NCBI GenBank assembly: GCA_964244295.1
Contig: CAXTIG010000024.1
Coordinates: 37,582 to 101,581, forward strand
Reading direction: 5' to 3'
Source of the DNA: JAJAZB01 sp964244295
GTDB taxonomy: Bacteria; Bacteroidota; Bacteroidia; Cytophagales; Spirosomataceae
DNA length: 64,000 bases
Part shown: in pieces, positions 15,564 through 24,045 of the stretch
Layout: each line of letters begins with the position of its first letter
Numbering within the stretch: the stretch's first letter is position 1
Notes under the pieces: generated by a model
The model's input: the letters and a program-made list of their open reading frames with translations, nothing else
Database searches by the model: none
Told to the model about the DNA's origin: nothing
Position numbers and translations under genes: made by a program

Positions 15564-16805
15564 ATGAAACTGCTCCTCAACGCTTTTTTCCTTTTTTCCT
15601 TCCTGCTCAGTCAGCAACCCGCCGCCGCCCAGTGGTGGAAAGAAGCCGCCGACCGCGAAAAAGAACGCTCCGGCGGCCTGTTGCTCAAAAGCATGGAAGT
15701 GCAGCACGACGCGACCGTGGCCGTCAACGCCATGTACAACTTCGATTTTGCCGAGGCCGACCGCGAATTCCGTTGGTTGCAGGCCAAGTACCCTAACCAT
15801 CCCCTTCCCTATTTTCTCTTCGGTTTGGCTGAATGGTGGAAAATCGTTCCGAACTCCGACAACGCCATGTACGACGACAAATGCCTGAACTACATGGATC
15901 AGGCCATCGAAAGGGCGGAAAAAATGGTCGATCAGAACGACGACGACGTGGAAGCCGCCTTTTTTCTGGCCGCTTCTTACGCGTTCAAAGGTCGGCTCTA
16001 CGCCGAGCGGAAGAAATGGACGAAGGCCGCCTTTGCCGGGAAAAGCTCCCTGAAGTACCTCGAAAAATCGAAGAACCACCCGGAGTTTAGCCCCGAATTG
16101 CAATTCGGCGATGGCTTATACAACTACTACGTGGAGTGGATTCCGGCCAATTACCCGGCGCTGAAGCCCATCCTCTGGTTTTTCAGTAACGGCAACAAAG
16201 CCGAAGGTATCAAGCAGTTGGAAAACGTGTCGAGCAACGCCTTTTACACCCGCACCGAGGCGCAGTATTTCCTGCTTCAGATTTACAGCATGGAAAACCA
16301 GCACGAAAAGGCCTACCAACTCGCCAAATACCTCAACCAGAGTTACCCCAACAATCCGTTTTTCGACCGGTATTTCGCCCGCACCGCCTTCGTGACGGGC
16401 CGCATCACTGAGGCCGAAGCCGCCGCCGAGCGCATCCTGAAGCGCATCGATGCCAAACAAACCGGCTACGAACCCATCAGCGGACGCTACGCCAGTTTTA
16501 TTCTGGCCTACTACCACCAGTTTGTCCACCGGAATTTTGCGCTGGCGAAGGAGAATTACCGCAAAGCCATTGCCTTCGCCGAGCAAACGGGCGCGAAAAA
16601 CTCAGGCTACCACGTGTCGTCGTGGCTCAACCTGGCTAAAATTGCCAGCGCCGAAGGGAATCTGGACGAAGCGAAGGGGTACTACGAAAAAGTGCTGGAA
16701 TCGGCGGACAAGAAATCCAGTCAGCGGGAAGAAGCCAAAAAAGCCCTTGACGAGCTGCGCAAAAAAGAAAAAGCCCTCCGCAAGGAGCAGCGGAAGGCGA
16801 AGTAG
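15564..16805 (+). CDS. Exported tetratricopeptide-repeat protein
   Basis: 413 residues. A signal peptide (MKLLLNAFFLFSFLLSQQPAAAQ) is followed by alpha-helical TPR-like repeats: for example NAMYNFDFAEADREFRWL (~50-70), a segment near 110-150, FYTRTEAQYFLLQIYSMENQHEKAYQLAKYL-type repeats and a final repeat at ~350-385, ending in a Lys/Glu-rich coiled tail. Likely a periplasmic scaffold protein. No enzyme motif. Its stop is immediately followed by the inverted repeat 16807-16886. Function beyond protein contact is unknown. Confidence 0.85.
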   Translation: MKLLLNAFFLFSFLLSQQPAAAQWWKEAADREKERSGGLLLKSMEVQHDATVAVNAMYNFDFAEADREFRWLQAKYPNHPLPYFLFGLAEWWKIVPNSDNAMYDDKCLNYMDQAIERAEKMVDQNDDDVEAAFFLAASYAFKGRLYAERKKWTKAAFAGKSSLKYLEKSKNHPEFSPELQFGDGLYNYYVEWIPANYPALKPILWFFSNGNKAEGIKQLENVSSNAFYTRTEAQYFLLQIYSMENQHEKAYQLAKYLNQSYPNNPFFDRYFARTAFVTGRITEAEAAAERILKRIDAKQTGYEPISGRYASFILAYYHQFVHRNFALAKENYRKAIAFAEQTGAKNSGYHVSSWLNLAKIASAEGNLDEAKGYYEKVLESADKKSSQREEAKKALDELRKKEKALRKEQRKAK

Positions 16806-16806
16806 A

Positions 16807-16886
16807 AAGTTTCCAGTTTTCGGTTTAGAGTTTACCGTTCCTGCGGTTTTATCAACTGTAAACTCTAAACCGAAAACTGGAAACTT
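16807..16886. repeat. Perfect 29-bp inverted repeat between convergent genes
   Basis: Arms 16807-16835 and 16858-16886 are exact reverse complements (AAGTTTCCAGTTTTCGG outer part). It fits precisely between the stops of the TPR gene (16805) and the Lrp gene (16888). A related vocabulary (CAGTTTACAGTTTATAG) recurs at 48133-48260. Confidence 0.95.
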
Positions 16887-16887
16887 C

Positions 16888-17358
16888 TCAAGGTATCGGC
16901 AGCACCTTGCTTTCCTTGAAGGTCGAGAGGATGACCATCGTGCGGGTGTTGGCGACCTCGTCGATTTCGTTGATTTTTTCCAACATCAGCTTCTGGTACG
17001 AGGAAATGTCGCGGGCGATGATTTTCAGCAGAAAATCGCTGTCGCCTGTTACGTGGTGGCATTCGATCACTTCGGGGATTTGGTTGATATGCTCCACGAA
17101 GGCTTCGGTCACTTGTTTTTTGTGGCCCACCAGCGACACCTGTACGAAGGTGGTGACGCCCAGGCCCACTTTTTCGCGGTCGAGCTGGGCGTGGTAGCTT
17201 TGGATAATGCCCGACGTTTCGAGTTTTTTGACTCGTTCCAGAGTGGGGGCGGGTGAGAGGCCGATTTCCTTGGAAAGTTGGGCGTTGGTGATCTTGGCGT
17301 TGGACTGAAGAATTTCCAGGACTTTGTGGTCGATCTGGTCGAGTTTACTGGCGCTCAT
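16888..17358 (-). CDS. Lrp/AsnC-family transcriptional regulator
   Basis: 156 residues from the ATG at 17356-17358 (MSASKLDQIDHKVLEIL, the usual family start; 17367 is possible). N-terminal helix-turn-helix (NAQLSKEIGLSPAPTLERVKKLE) and a C-terminal RAM domain with VTGDSDFLLKIIARDISSYQ. Binds DNA as multimers and senses amino acids or similar ligands. Regulates unknown targets; the 410-base gap to the tRNA promoter gives it its own upstream region. Confidence 0.93.
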   Translation of the reverse strand: MSASKLDQIDHKVLEILQSNAKITNAQLSKEIGLSPAPTLERVKKLETSGIIQSYHAQLDREKVGLGVTTFVQVSLVGHKKQVTEAFVEHINQIPEVIECHHVTGDSDFLLKIIARDISSYQKLMLEKINEIDEVANTRTMVILSTFKESKVLPIP

Positions 17359-17501
17359 GGGCTGCATTGCGGCTGAAAAATAATATTTGGCGTTTGCCGG
17401 GAGAGATGAGGGCAAATTTCCAAAAAGTATGGAGAAAGCCCTACTCCGTAAAATAAAATTTTTGTTACGCGCCCAAATACCACAGAAGCGGCGGCAGATT
17501 C

Positions 17502-17524
17502 AATCGTTTGGGAAACAAACGATT
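17502..17524. repeat. Small perfect hairpin in the Lrp-tRNA gap
   Basis: AATCGTTTG and CAAACGATT arms (9 bp) with a 5-base loop, about 145 bases upstream of the Lrp start. Could be an operator or structural element; no further support. Confidence 0.45.
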
Positions 17525-17576
17525 ACAGACTCTTTCTGGGTAAACTAGTCATTTCAAACTTTTTTACCGACGCTAA

Positions 17577-17608
17577 TTTGGCAAAGGCGGGCGCATCCTG
17601 CATATTTG
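17577..17608 (+). promoter_or_regulatory. Candidate promoter of the tRNA cluster
   Basis: TTTG at 17577-17580 and CATATTTG at 17601-17608 with a 20-base spacer, one mismatch from TTTG-N19/20-TAnnTTTG. It lies about 65 bases upstream of the degenerate tRNA copy and reads into both tRNA-Val genes. Confidence 0.55.
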
Positions 17609-17671
17609 CAGTCCCAAAAACGACCCGGTCTGCATCAGAATACGCTCGGTTCAGATTTGAAACAGACATTG

Positions 17672-17743
17672 GGACTCTTAGCTCAGTTGGTTCAGAGCAT
17701 CCCGGTTGAGACTGGGAAAGTCGGGTCGTCGGGTCGGGTTCGT
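17672..17743 (+). pseudogene. Degenerate tRNA copy (5' half of tRNA-Val)
   Basis: 17671-17699 repeats the first ~29 bases of the tRNA-Val(UAC) gene (17771-17799) with a single change, covering the acceptor 5' strand and the whole D arm. After that it diverges: the anticodon stem has a mismatch, and GTCGGGTCGTCGGGTCGGG replaces the variable and T arms with no matching acceptor 3' strand. It should not fold as a tRNA. Confidence 0.75.
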
Positions 17744-17771
17744 GGCTTAGTTGAAGAATCCTAAATTAGTG

Positions 17772-17846
17772 GGGCTCTTAGCTCAGTTGGTTCAGAGCAC
17801 CTGCCTTACAAGCAGGGGGTCGTAGGTTCGAATCCTACAGGGCCCA
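17772..17846 (+). tRNA. tRNA-Val (anticodon UAC)
   Basis: 75-base cloverleaf: acceptor GGGCTCT/AGGGCCC, D arm GCTC..GAGC, anticodon stem CCTGC/GCAGG with loop CTTACAA (anticodon TAC), T arm GTAGG-TTCGAAT-CCTAC, discriminator A. CCA is not encoded. Confidence 0.97.
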
Positions 17847-17861
17847 CAGAAAAGTCAAGTA

Positions 17862-17936
17862 GGGATCATAGCTCAGTTGGTTTAGAGCGCTTGCTTCACA
17901 CGCAAGAGGTCACAGGTTCGAATCCTGTTGGTCCCA
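17862..17936 (+). tRNA. tRNA-Val (anticodon CAC)
   Basis: 75-base cloverleaf: acceptor GGGATCA/TGGTCCC, D arm GCTC..GAGC, anticodon stem CTTGC/GCAAG with loop TTCACAC (anticodon CAC), T arm ACAGG-TTCGAAT-CCTGT, discriminator A. Second gene of the valine tRNA operon, 15 bases after the first. Confidence 0.97.
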
Positions 17937-17959
17937 CTTAGGTAACATCTTCCGCGTAC

Positions 17960-17992
17960 AAACCCCTCAAAACGGCTCGTTTTGAGGGGTTT
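17960..17992 (+). terminator. Intrinsic terminator of the tRNA operon
   Basis: AAACCCCTCAAAAC (17960-17973) pairs perfectly with GTTTTGAGGGGTTT (17979-17992) around a 5-base loop, followed by a T-rich stretch. Confidence 0.92.
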
Positions 17993-18381
17993 TTGATTTT
18001 AGACCTACTTAACCCTACCTGTACCATCAAAACCTCTTGTGGGCTTCGCTACAACAAGCGTCGGATGGGGAAGGCTATTTTCAGGTTCATACCTACGGAG
18101 AAAACCGAAACGGGAGACAGGAATTTTGTTTGCTACATCTGCCCAAACACGCCAATCAGGCCCGTAATACGGTAAGTAAGTTGACGCGGTTTCAGTCAAC
18201 TTTTTCTGGACGAGACAAACGTGGATTCCCAGGGTAAATCTTCATCCATTGGTTGGAGGTGAAACCACGGATTCGCCGCTAAACTTGCGTGGCTCCGCTT
18301 GAAACGTACCCGACTCTGCTTACATTCACCGAGCAAATTCGATTTACCAGCCTCTTCACCCGTCGTTCCTCTTTTACGCAC
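17993..18381. other. Gap with no recognisable gene
   Basis: 389 bases between the tRNA terminator and the exported protein at 18382. Only short random open frames are present; no RNA structure or repeat stands out. It presumably holds the promoter of the 18382 gene, but no clear TAnnTTTG match was found. Confidence 0.6.
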
Positions 18382-19494
18382 ATGAAAAAAATAAGTTCTC
18401 TTCTCGCCGTGGGCTTTACCGGGCTTTTATTCCTGGCGACGACCCCCCGCCCGGTCGCTAATCCGTATGGATTTGTCACCGGAACCCCCAACCTCAAATC
18501 CATTCAGGCCTTGACCTTTGGCCCCGAGGGAGTCTTGTTCATCGGCGACGGTCGAAGCGCCGCTATTGTTGCCATCGACACCAAAGATGCCGCCCTGGTC
18601 GAAAAGCCAAACCCGGTGGAAATCAAGAACCTTGATCAGCAGATCGCGGCGCTGTTGGGCACGGAGGTGAAGAACATCACCATTCAGGACGTGGCCGTCA
18701 ATCCAGTATCCAAACGGGTGTACTGTGCCGTCCAGCACAGCGACGGTACGCCGGTTTTACTCCGGATCGAGGGCGATAAAATCGCCGCCGTACCCTTGAA
18801 AGACATTCCGTTTTCCACCCTGGCGCTGACCAACGTTCCTTCCGAAGAAGCCAAAGACCGCCGGGGAGAGTCCCAGCGCGTGGCGGCCATTTCCGATATG
18901 GGCTACGCCGATGGGAAGGTTCTGGTCAGTGGGTTATCGAATCAGGAATTCGGTTCGACCTTCCGCAGCATTCCCTTTCCCTTCACCGCAATCCAGGATC
19001 AGGCCTCGCTCGAAATCTACCATGCGGCCCACGGTAAGTACGAAACGATGGCTCCCATCAAGACCTTTACGACGACCGAAATCAAGGGTAAAAAATACCT
19101 GGTGGCTAGCTATACCTGTACTCCCCTGGTCTTGTTTCCCCTCGAAGAGTTAAAGCCCGGAAGCCACGTGAAAGGAAGAACCGTCGCCGAAATGGGAAGT
19201 GGAAATTCCCCGCTGGATATCGTCACGATGAAAAAAGGCAATGAATCCTTTTTAATCATGGCCAATTCCAGCCGTCCGGTCTTTAAAGTAAAACACAAAA
19301 ATTTAGAGAACTACCAAGGATCGCTGACCACTCCGGTCGAAGAAAACTTTGCTACCGCCGGGGTGGAATTTGTTTCCCTGCCTTTGACCAACGTGATTCA
19401 GTTGGATAAACTCGACGATACCCGCATGATTTTGCTCCAGCGTCGATCCAACGGCAGCCTCGACCTTTGGACTTCCAGTGAGCGGTTTTTATAA
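18382..19494 (+). CDS. Unrecognised exported protein
   Basis: 370 residues from the ATG at 18382, chosen because MKKISSLLAVGFTGLLFLAT is a clean signal peptide. The mature part repeats short beta-strand segments such as LTFGPEGVLFIGDGRSAAIVAID and VAVNPVSKRVYCAVQH, which suggests a beta-propeller. No catalytic or cofactor motif is seen. It overlaps the next gene by 17 bases, so the two are co-translated and probably act together outside the cytoplasm. Family not recognised; the propeller call is an inference. Confidence 0.7.
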   Translation: MKKISSLLAVGFTGLLFLATTPRPVANPYGFVTGTPNLKSIQALTFGPEGVLFIGDGRSAAIVAIDTKDAALVEKPNPVEIKNLDQQIAALLGTEVKNITIQDVAVNPVSKRVYCAVQHSDGTPVLLRIEGDKIAAVPLKDIPFSTLALTNVPSEEAKDRRGESQRVAAISDMGYADGKVLVSGLSNQEFGSTFRSIPFPFTAIQDQASLEIYHAAHGKYETMAPIKTFTTTEIKGKKYLVASYTCTPLVLFPLEELKPGSHVKGRTVAEMGSGNSPLDIVTMKKGNESFLIMANSSRPVFKVKHKNLENYQGSLTTPVEENFATAGVEFVSLPLTNVIQLDKLDDTRMILLQRRSNGSLDLWTSSERFL

Positions 19495-20599
19495 GCCCCT
19501 CCGTCCCGGCTTGATCAGGGTACGCACGAGGTATCGCTTCCTTTTTTTCGGCTTCTGGCTTTTCTTGGCCTGCCACTACCCCAACAAGCCCGGCATCGCG
19601 ATCCGCTGGCAGGGCCAGCGTGCAACCGGGATTTTCATTCCCAACCGGTTCATACCCCCCGGAGCGGCCGATTCACTGAACCAACTTCTATCGGTACGCT
19701 TAACCGGCAAAGAGACCGCCTTATTAGGCCACTACCGATTACTTGACGACGCGATCCTCTTCGAACCCCTGATTCCCCTCACCAGGGGGCTGCGCTACAC
19801 AATCTGGTTGAGCACCAAGCGCCTGGGTGAACTGACCGTTCCTGCCTTGGCTCCGGGTGACCGGCCCACGTTGCGGGCCATTTATCCTTCCCAGGATTCA
19901 CTGCCGGCTAATTTGCTAAAAATCTACCTGCATTTTTCCCGGCCCATGCAGGAAGGGCATTCTCAACGCTACGTTGCGTTGGTAAAAAATGAGAAAGACA
20001 CCCTGCCCGGTGTCTTTCTGAATCTACAACCGGAGCTTTGGAATGCGGATCGAACCCTGCTTACGCTGTGGATGGATCCCGGACGAATCAAACGGGATCT
20101 GCACCCGAACCGACTTTTAGGGGCTCCCTTACAAACCGGCGTTCGGTATCAGGTGGTCGTTTCTGCCACCTGGCCCGATGAGCAGGGCGCAGCGCTGGCG
20201 CAGATCACAAAAAAAGCGTTTCTGACGGTTAATCGCGATAGTCTGTCCCCCAACCCGGCCCGCTGGACGATCCACCCTCCCCCAGCGGGTCGGGCGGATT
20301 CGTTGAACGTGGTTTTCGACGAGGCGCTCGATTTTAGTTTATTGACGGAAACCCTGCGGGTACTTGATGAAGCCGGAAACCCGGTCAGGGGAGAATGGCA
20401 ATTGGGCGATGAAGAAAAACAGGGCTGGTTTAAACCGGATGCAGCCTGGAAGCCCGGTCGATACCGGCTACGGGTCGAAGGGCGACTGGAAGATCTGGCG
20501 GGTAATAACCTCAACCGCCCTTTCGATCGGGATGTAACGGGCAAGGCACCGACGGGAACGGCCCAGCCTTACGCCGAACGCTTTTTCAGCGTTCGATAG
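19478..20599 (+). CDS. Unrecognised cell-envelope protein with Ig-like (Big_5-type) domains
   Basis: 373 residues from the GTG at 19478, inside the end of the preceding gene; a TTG at 19511 is an alternative. A charged N-terminus and hydrophobic segment end in FLAC, an imperfect lipobox (Phe at -3). The C-terminal ~100 residues (SLNVVFDEALDFSLLTETL ... LEDLAGNNLNRPFDRD) resemble bacterial Ig-like SbsA-type domains; an earlier domain with LKIYLHFSRPM looks like a second copy. Probably a lipoprotein working with the 18382 product. Function not known. Confidence 0.65.
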   Translation: MSGFYKPLRPGLIRVRTRYRFLFFGFWLFLACHYPNKPGIAIRWQGQRATGIFIPNRFIPPGAADSLNQLLSVRLTGKETALLGHYRLLDDAILFEPLIPLTRGLRYTIWLSTKRLGELTVPALAPGDRPTLRAIYPSQDSLPANLLKIYLHFSRPMQEGHSQRYVALVKNEKDTLPGVFLNLQPELWNADRTLLTLWMDPGRIKRDLHPNRLLGAPLQTGVRYQVVVSATWPDEQGAALAQITKKAFLTVNRDSLSPNPARWTIHPPPAGRADSLNVVFDEALDFSLLTETLRVLDEAGNPVRGEWQLGDEEKQGWFKPDAAWKPGRYRLRVEGRLEDLAGNNLNRPFDRDVTGKAPTGTAQPYAERFFSVR

Positions 20600-20623
20600 G
20601 CAGAAGCACCACTGCACAGCTAC

Positions 20624-21031
20624 TTAATTCAGCGTCTTATTCACCTCCTCTTTTTTCCGCTGCCACTCGGCGGTGGCGTCGTATTTTTTCAGGTCTTTCG
20701 CTTGCTTTCCCAAGCGGCGGCGTTGTTTTTCGAGGTCACGGCGCTGACGACTCAGGTCGCGCTCCTGTTTTTCCAGGTCGTCGATCCGGGTGTTGAGTTC
20801 GTTCATTTTGCCATCAATCTGGCTGACGAGTTGCTCGCGTTCGAGGTTGATCGTGCCACCGGGCGTAGCTAAAACCTGGGCACGGGCGGCTGAATCGGCG
20901 GGCAGGTACGCCGAGGCCGACGGAGCCGGGTACGCGGTAGCGGCGGCGCTCGATGGGGCGGTGCGTTTCGAGCAGGCGGTTGTTACCAGCACAGCAGCCA
21001 GCAACAAACCCGGTAAGGTGTTGAATTTCAT
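20624..21031 (-). CDS. Small coiled-coil lipoprotein
   Basis: 135 residues. A lipoprotein signal peptide ends at VTTACSK (Cys20). An Ala/Pro/Ser-rich linker follows, then a strongly charged coiled coil (~65-120) of repeated LEKQERDLSRQRRDLEKQRRR type. Probably anchored in the outer or inner membrane with the rod in the periplasm. No family name recognised. Confidence 0.8.
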   Translation of the reverse strand: MKFNTLPGLLLAAVLVTTACSKRTAPSSAAATAYPAPSASAYLPADSAARAQVLATPGGTINLEREQLVSQIDGKMNELNTRIDDLEKQERDLSRQRRDLEKQRRRLGKQAKDLKKYDATAEWQRKKEEVNKTLN

Positions 21032-21123
21032 GCTTGGAAGTCGTTTAAAGCGTCTGCCTGTAAACGGGCAGGCAGCCCGGCTGGTTTTCGTGGGAAAACC
21101 GTACGCTTAACTCCCTTAAATTT

Positions 21124-21573
21124 TCATTCCCCGCCCTTCAGCACGTTCCACACCAAGTCGGCTTCGTAGCCTTTGCCAATGGCGTAGCGGGCGAGTTTCT
21201 GGCGGCGGGCGAAGGGTTCTTCGTCGGCGAGAGAAGCGGCTTTTTTGTCGAGCAACTCCTGCAAAGTCTGGCGGTAATCGTCAGCGTTGATTTCGGAAAG
21301 GCCCGCTTTCAGGGTGTGACCGGAGAGGCCGCGCTGGCGGAGTTCCTGCTCGATCTTCACCCGGCCCCAGGATTTCACCCGAAACTTCCCCCCGGCAAAA
21401 GCCCGGGCGAAGCGTTCTTCGTTGAGAAATCCATCTTCGATGAGCCGGGCAATGATTTCTTCGGCTTCATCGCCCCACACGCCCCAATCGCGCAGGCGCT
21501 GGCGCACTTCCTGCTGGGTGCGTTCCTGGTACGCACAAAATGAAGCGGCTTTTTTGAGGGCAGGCGAATTCAT
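21124..21573 (-). CDS. recX: Regulatory protein RecX
   Basis: 149 residues of three-helix RecX repeats: ALKKAASFCAYQERTQQEVRQRLRDWG-type first repeat, FLNEERFARAFAGGKFRVKSWGRVKI in the middle and FARRQKLARYAIGKGYE near the end. RecX binds RecA filaments and limits RecA activity. recA is not in the window. The upstream gap holds the inverted repeat at 21575-21690. Confidence 0.9.
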   Translation of the reverse strand: MNSPALKKAASFCAYQERTQQEVRQRLRDWGVWGDEAEEIIARLIEDGFLNEERFARAFAGGKFRVKSWGRVKIEQELRQRGLSGHTLKAGLSEINADDYRQTLQELLDKKAASLADEEPFARRQKLARYAIGKGYEADLVWNVLKGGE

Positions 21574-21574
21574 A

Positions 21575-21690
21575 AAAGTGGAAAGAGGACAGAGAAAAGA
21601 GGATAGCGTAAAGTTACACTCCCCAATTTCTCTATCCTCTTTCCACTTTGCTCTCTACTCTTTTCTCTATCCTCTCTACTCTAGTTTCAC
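21575..21690. repeat. Compound purine/pyrimidine inverted repeat
   Basis: AAAGTGGAAAGAGGA (21575-21589) pairs with TCCTCTTTCCACTTT (21635-21649), and GAGAAAAGAGGATAG units pair with CTATCCTCT/TTTTCTC units to 21683. It occupies the gap between recX and the WcaJ-like gene, both minus strand. The vocabulary resembles that at 11004-11080. Confidence 0.8.
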
Positions 21691-22706
21691 CATCCCTTCT
21701 TGGTGATCACCGTCACGATGGTTTCGAGCAGGATTTGGATTTCGAGCCGGACGCTCCAGTTTTTCACGTAGTACAGGTCGTACATAAGTTTTTGGCGGGC
21801 GTCGCGCATCCCCACTCCGTAGGGGTAGCGAATTTGGGCGTATCCGGTAATGCCGGGCTTGACCACGTGCCGACTGGCGTAGTGGGGAATGCACTCGTCG
21901 AAGGATTCGGTAAAAACCCGCCGTTCGGGTCGCGGCCCGATGATGGATAACTCGCCGCGCAGGACGTTAATCAACTGGGGGAGTTCGTCCATCCGGGTAG
22001 CCCGCATCGTGGCCCCGAAGGGGAACACCCGCTTGTCGTGACGGCTCGAAAAAGCCGCCCCGCCCGCTTCGGCATCGAGGCGCATGGAGCGAAATTTGAG
22101 GCAATTAAACTCGGCTTCGTCGCGCCCCAGGCGCGGTTGCTGGTAAAACACCGGCCCCGGCGACTCGACCCGGATGCGCCAGGCGCTGAGCAGCCACAGT
22201 GGCGAACTGACCACGAGCATACTCGAAGCCACGGACAGGTCAAGGATTTTTTTGAACCACCGCTGCGCAAGCCCGAAGGAGCGCAGGGCTTCCGGGGCAA
22301 GGCCACTTTCTTCGAATGATTCGGGAATATAGATTTTTCGCAAGTGCCGTTCGCAGAAGTCATACACCGTACTGACTTCGATGGATTTACTCAGGCGCAC
22401 GACCAGTTCGTACACCACGTGGTGCTGCCGGTCGTACTGCGGATTGGTGACGAGGTGGATACGGCGGTACTTGCGCATCAAGGGCCGCACGGCCTCGTTA
22501 AGGCGGTAGCTGTCGGAAATGGCACGGGGTATGAGAATAATTTCCCCGAACCGGCGAAGCAGTCGCCGGAGGTCGCCTTTGTTAAGAAAGTAATCGTACC
22601 CGGTAATGATGAGCACACTTTTGCTCTGCGCACGCAGATTCCGGATTCGATGCGTCACTCCCTGAAGGGATGTATCGGACGAGGTGGGATTAAAAATGGT
22701 ACTCAT
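21687..22706 (-). CDS. Undecaprenyl-phosphate sugar phosphotransferase (WcaJ/WbaP-like)
   Basis: 339 residues. The C-terminal ~190 residues are the bacterial sugar-transferase domain: a membrane segment (VASSMLVVSSPLWLLSAW), FYQQPRLGRDEAEFNCLKFRSM, then TRMDELPQLINVLRGELSIIGPRPE and VKPGITGYAQI. The N-terminal part is a degenerate nucleotide-binding module as in WcaJ. Transfers a sugar-1-phosphate to undecaprenyl phosphate, the first step of surface-polysaccharide assembly. It is divergent from the epimerase gene and marks the edge of the polysaccharide locus. Confidence 0.92.
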   Translation of the reverse strand: MSTIFNPTSSDTSLQGVTHRIRNLRAQSKSVLIITGYDYFLNKGDLRRLLRRFGEIILIPRAISDSYRLNEAVRPLMRKYRRIHLVTNPQYDRQHHVVYELVVRLSKSIEVSTVYDFCERHLRKIYIPESFEESGLAPEALRSFGLAQRWFKKILDLSVASSMLVVSSPLWLLSAWRIRVESPGPVFYQQPRLGRDEAEFNCLKFRSMRLDAEAGGAAFSSRHDKRVFPFGATMRATRMDELPQLINVLRGELSIIGPRPERRVFTESFDECIPHYASRHVVKPGITGYAQIRYPYGVGMRDARQKLMYDLYYVKNWSVRLEIQILLETIVTVITKKGW

Positions 22707-23091
22707 AATGGATGGAGGGAAATACTCACCCTGCCAGGCGCTGGAACGGCTACGGCTTCAACTTCCTCATTTTCAACGGCACTCCGGGTCATTCCAGTCG
22801 ATGGCTGGGGAAGGACACTACAATAATAGCAATTGTGTAATTGCCGAATGGTAGTTCAAGTCGTAGGATTGACGAAAAATAGAAATATTCTCCTCTAACC
22901 GCCAGCGCTCGTCCCTGTAAAATTTTGAAAACAAGGGAATTAGCTCCAAAATCGCCGTAAACTAAATTTTATCGAAAAAGTTGCCGGATACCTACCCGGC
23001 GGAGCACTGAGTCGAGGCGTTTCCTCAAAAAAACGGCCCGTGCTCCATTTCCTCCTATCTTTGCCCGGCCAACCCTTAACCTTCTGTTTCC
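22707..23091. other. Divergent control region of the polysaccharide locus
   Basis: 385 bases without a gene. A TATCTTTG at 23056-23063 fits the -7 element for the plus-strand cluster (start site about 23070), but no good -33 match lies at the right distance. The stretch 22830-22990 is AT-rich compared with the neighbours. No operator or RNA fold could be named. Confidence 0.45.
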
Positions 23092-24045
23092 ATGCGTGTT
23101 CTCGTCACGGGCGGGGCCGGTTTCATCGGGAGTCACCTCTGCGATGCCTTGCTGACCGACGAACGTTTCCGCCTAACGGTACTCGATAACCTCAGCCTGG
23201 GGTGCCGCGCCAACCTGACCCAACTTGTCGGCCACGAGCGGTTCCGGTTCGTTCAAGGCGACGTGCTTGACGAAACCCGCCTCGATGAACTTTTCGCGGA
23301 AACTGCCTTCGACGTGGTGTTTCACCTGGCCGCCAATTCCGACATCGCCCAGAGCCACAACAATCCTGCCGTAGATTTCGACAATACCTTCCTGACCACC
23401 TACCGCGTGCTCGACGCCATGCGCCGCCACGGGGTCAAGCAACTGGTGTTTGCCTCTACCTCGGCCATTTACGGCGCGGCCACCGGGGCGTTGCACGAAT
23501 CCTACGGACCGCTGTTTCCGGTGTCGCATTACGGGGCGGGGAAGCTGGCTTCGGAAGCGTTTATCTCTTCGTTTGCCGAAAATTACGGCATTCAAACCTG
23601 GATCGTCCGTTTCCCCAACGTAGTGGGCGAACGCACCACGCACGGGGTGATTTTTGATTTTCTGCGAAAAATCCGGCAAAATGCCGACGTGCTCGAAGTC
23701 CTCGGCGACGGCCAGCAACACAAGCCCTACGTGTACGTGAAGGATTTGGTCGAGGCGATTTTGTTCGTTTGGAAAAAGAGCACCGACCGCCTCAACTGCT
23801 TCAACATCGGTGTCGAAAGCCGCACCCGCGTGGCCGACATCGCCCGGATTTTGCTCGAAGAATTGGGCCAAGCGCGCAAAATCCACTACACCGGCGGCAG
23901 CCGGGGCTGGGTGGGCGACGTACCCGAATTCCGCTACGACCTGGCCAAAATCCACGCGCTGGGTTGGCACGCCCGGCTCACGTCGGACGAGGCCGTGCGC
24001 ACGGCCATCCGGCGAATTCTAGAAACCGAAGCGACTCCGGCATGA
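23092..24045 (+). CDS. NAD-dependent sugar epimerase/dehydratase
   Basis: 317 residues of the extended SDR family. The NAD loop is GGAGFIGSHL at the N-terminus; the catalytic Ser/Tyr/Lys set appears as STSAIYG and YGAGK. The substrate domain ends with WVGDVPEFRYDLAKIHALGW, as in UDP-glucose-4-epimerase-like enzymes. It overlaps the next gene as ATGA. With the heptose-precursor genes behind it, it may act on a nucleotide sugar for the same glycan; the exact substrate is not readable. Confidence 0.88.
   Translation: MRVLVTGGAGFIGSHLCDALLTDERFRLTVLDNLSLGCRANLTQLVGHERFRFVQGDVLDETRLDELFAETAFDVVFHLAANSDIAQSHNNPAVDFDNTFLTTYRVLDAMRRHGVKQLVFASTSAIYGAATGALHESYGPLFPVSHYGAGKLASEAFISSFAENYGIQTWIVRFPNVVGERTTHGVIFDFLRKIRQNADVLEVLGDGQQHKPYVYVKDLVEAILFVWKKSTDRLNCFNIGVESRTRVADIARILLEELGQARKIHYTGGSRGWVGDVPEFRYDLAKIHALGWHARLTSDEAVRTAIRRILETEATPA

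Noticed and set aside
17672..17743. Third functional tRNA
   Set aside because: No pairing acceptor 3' strand or T arm.
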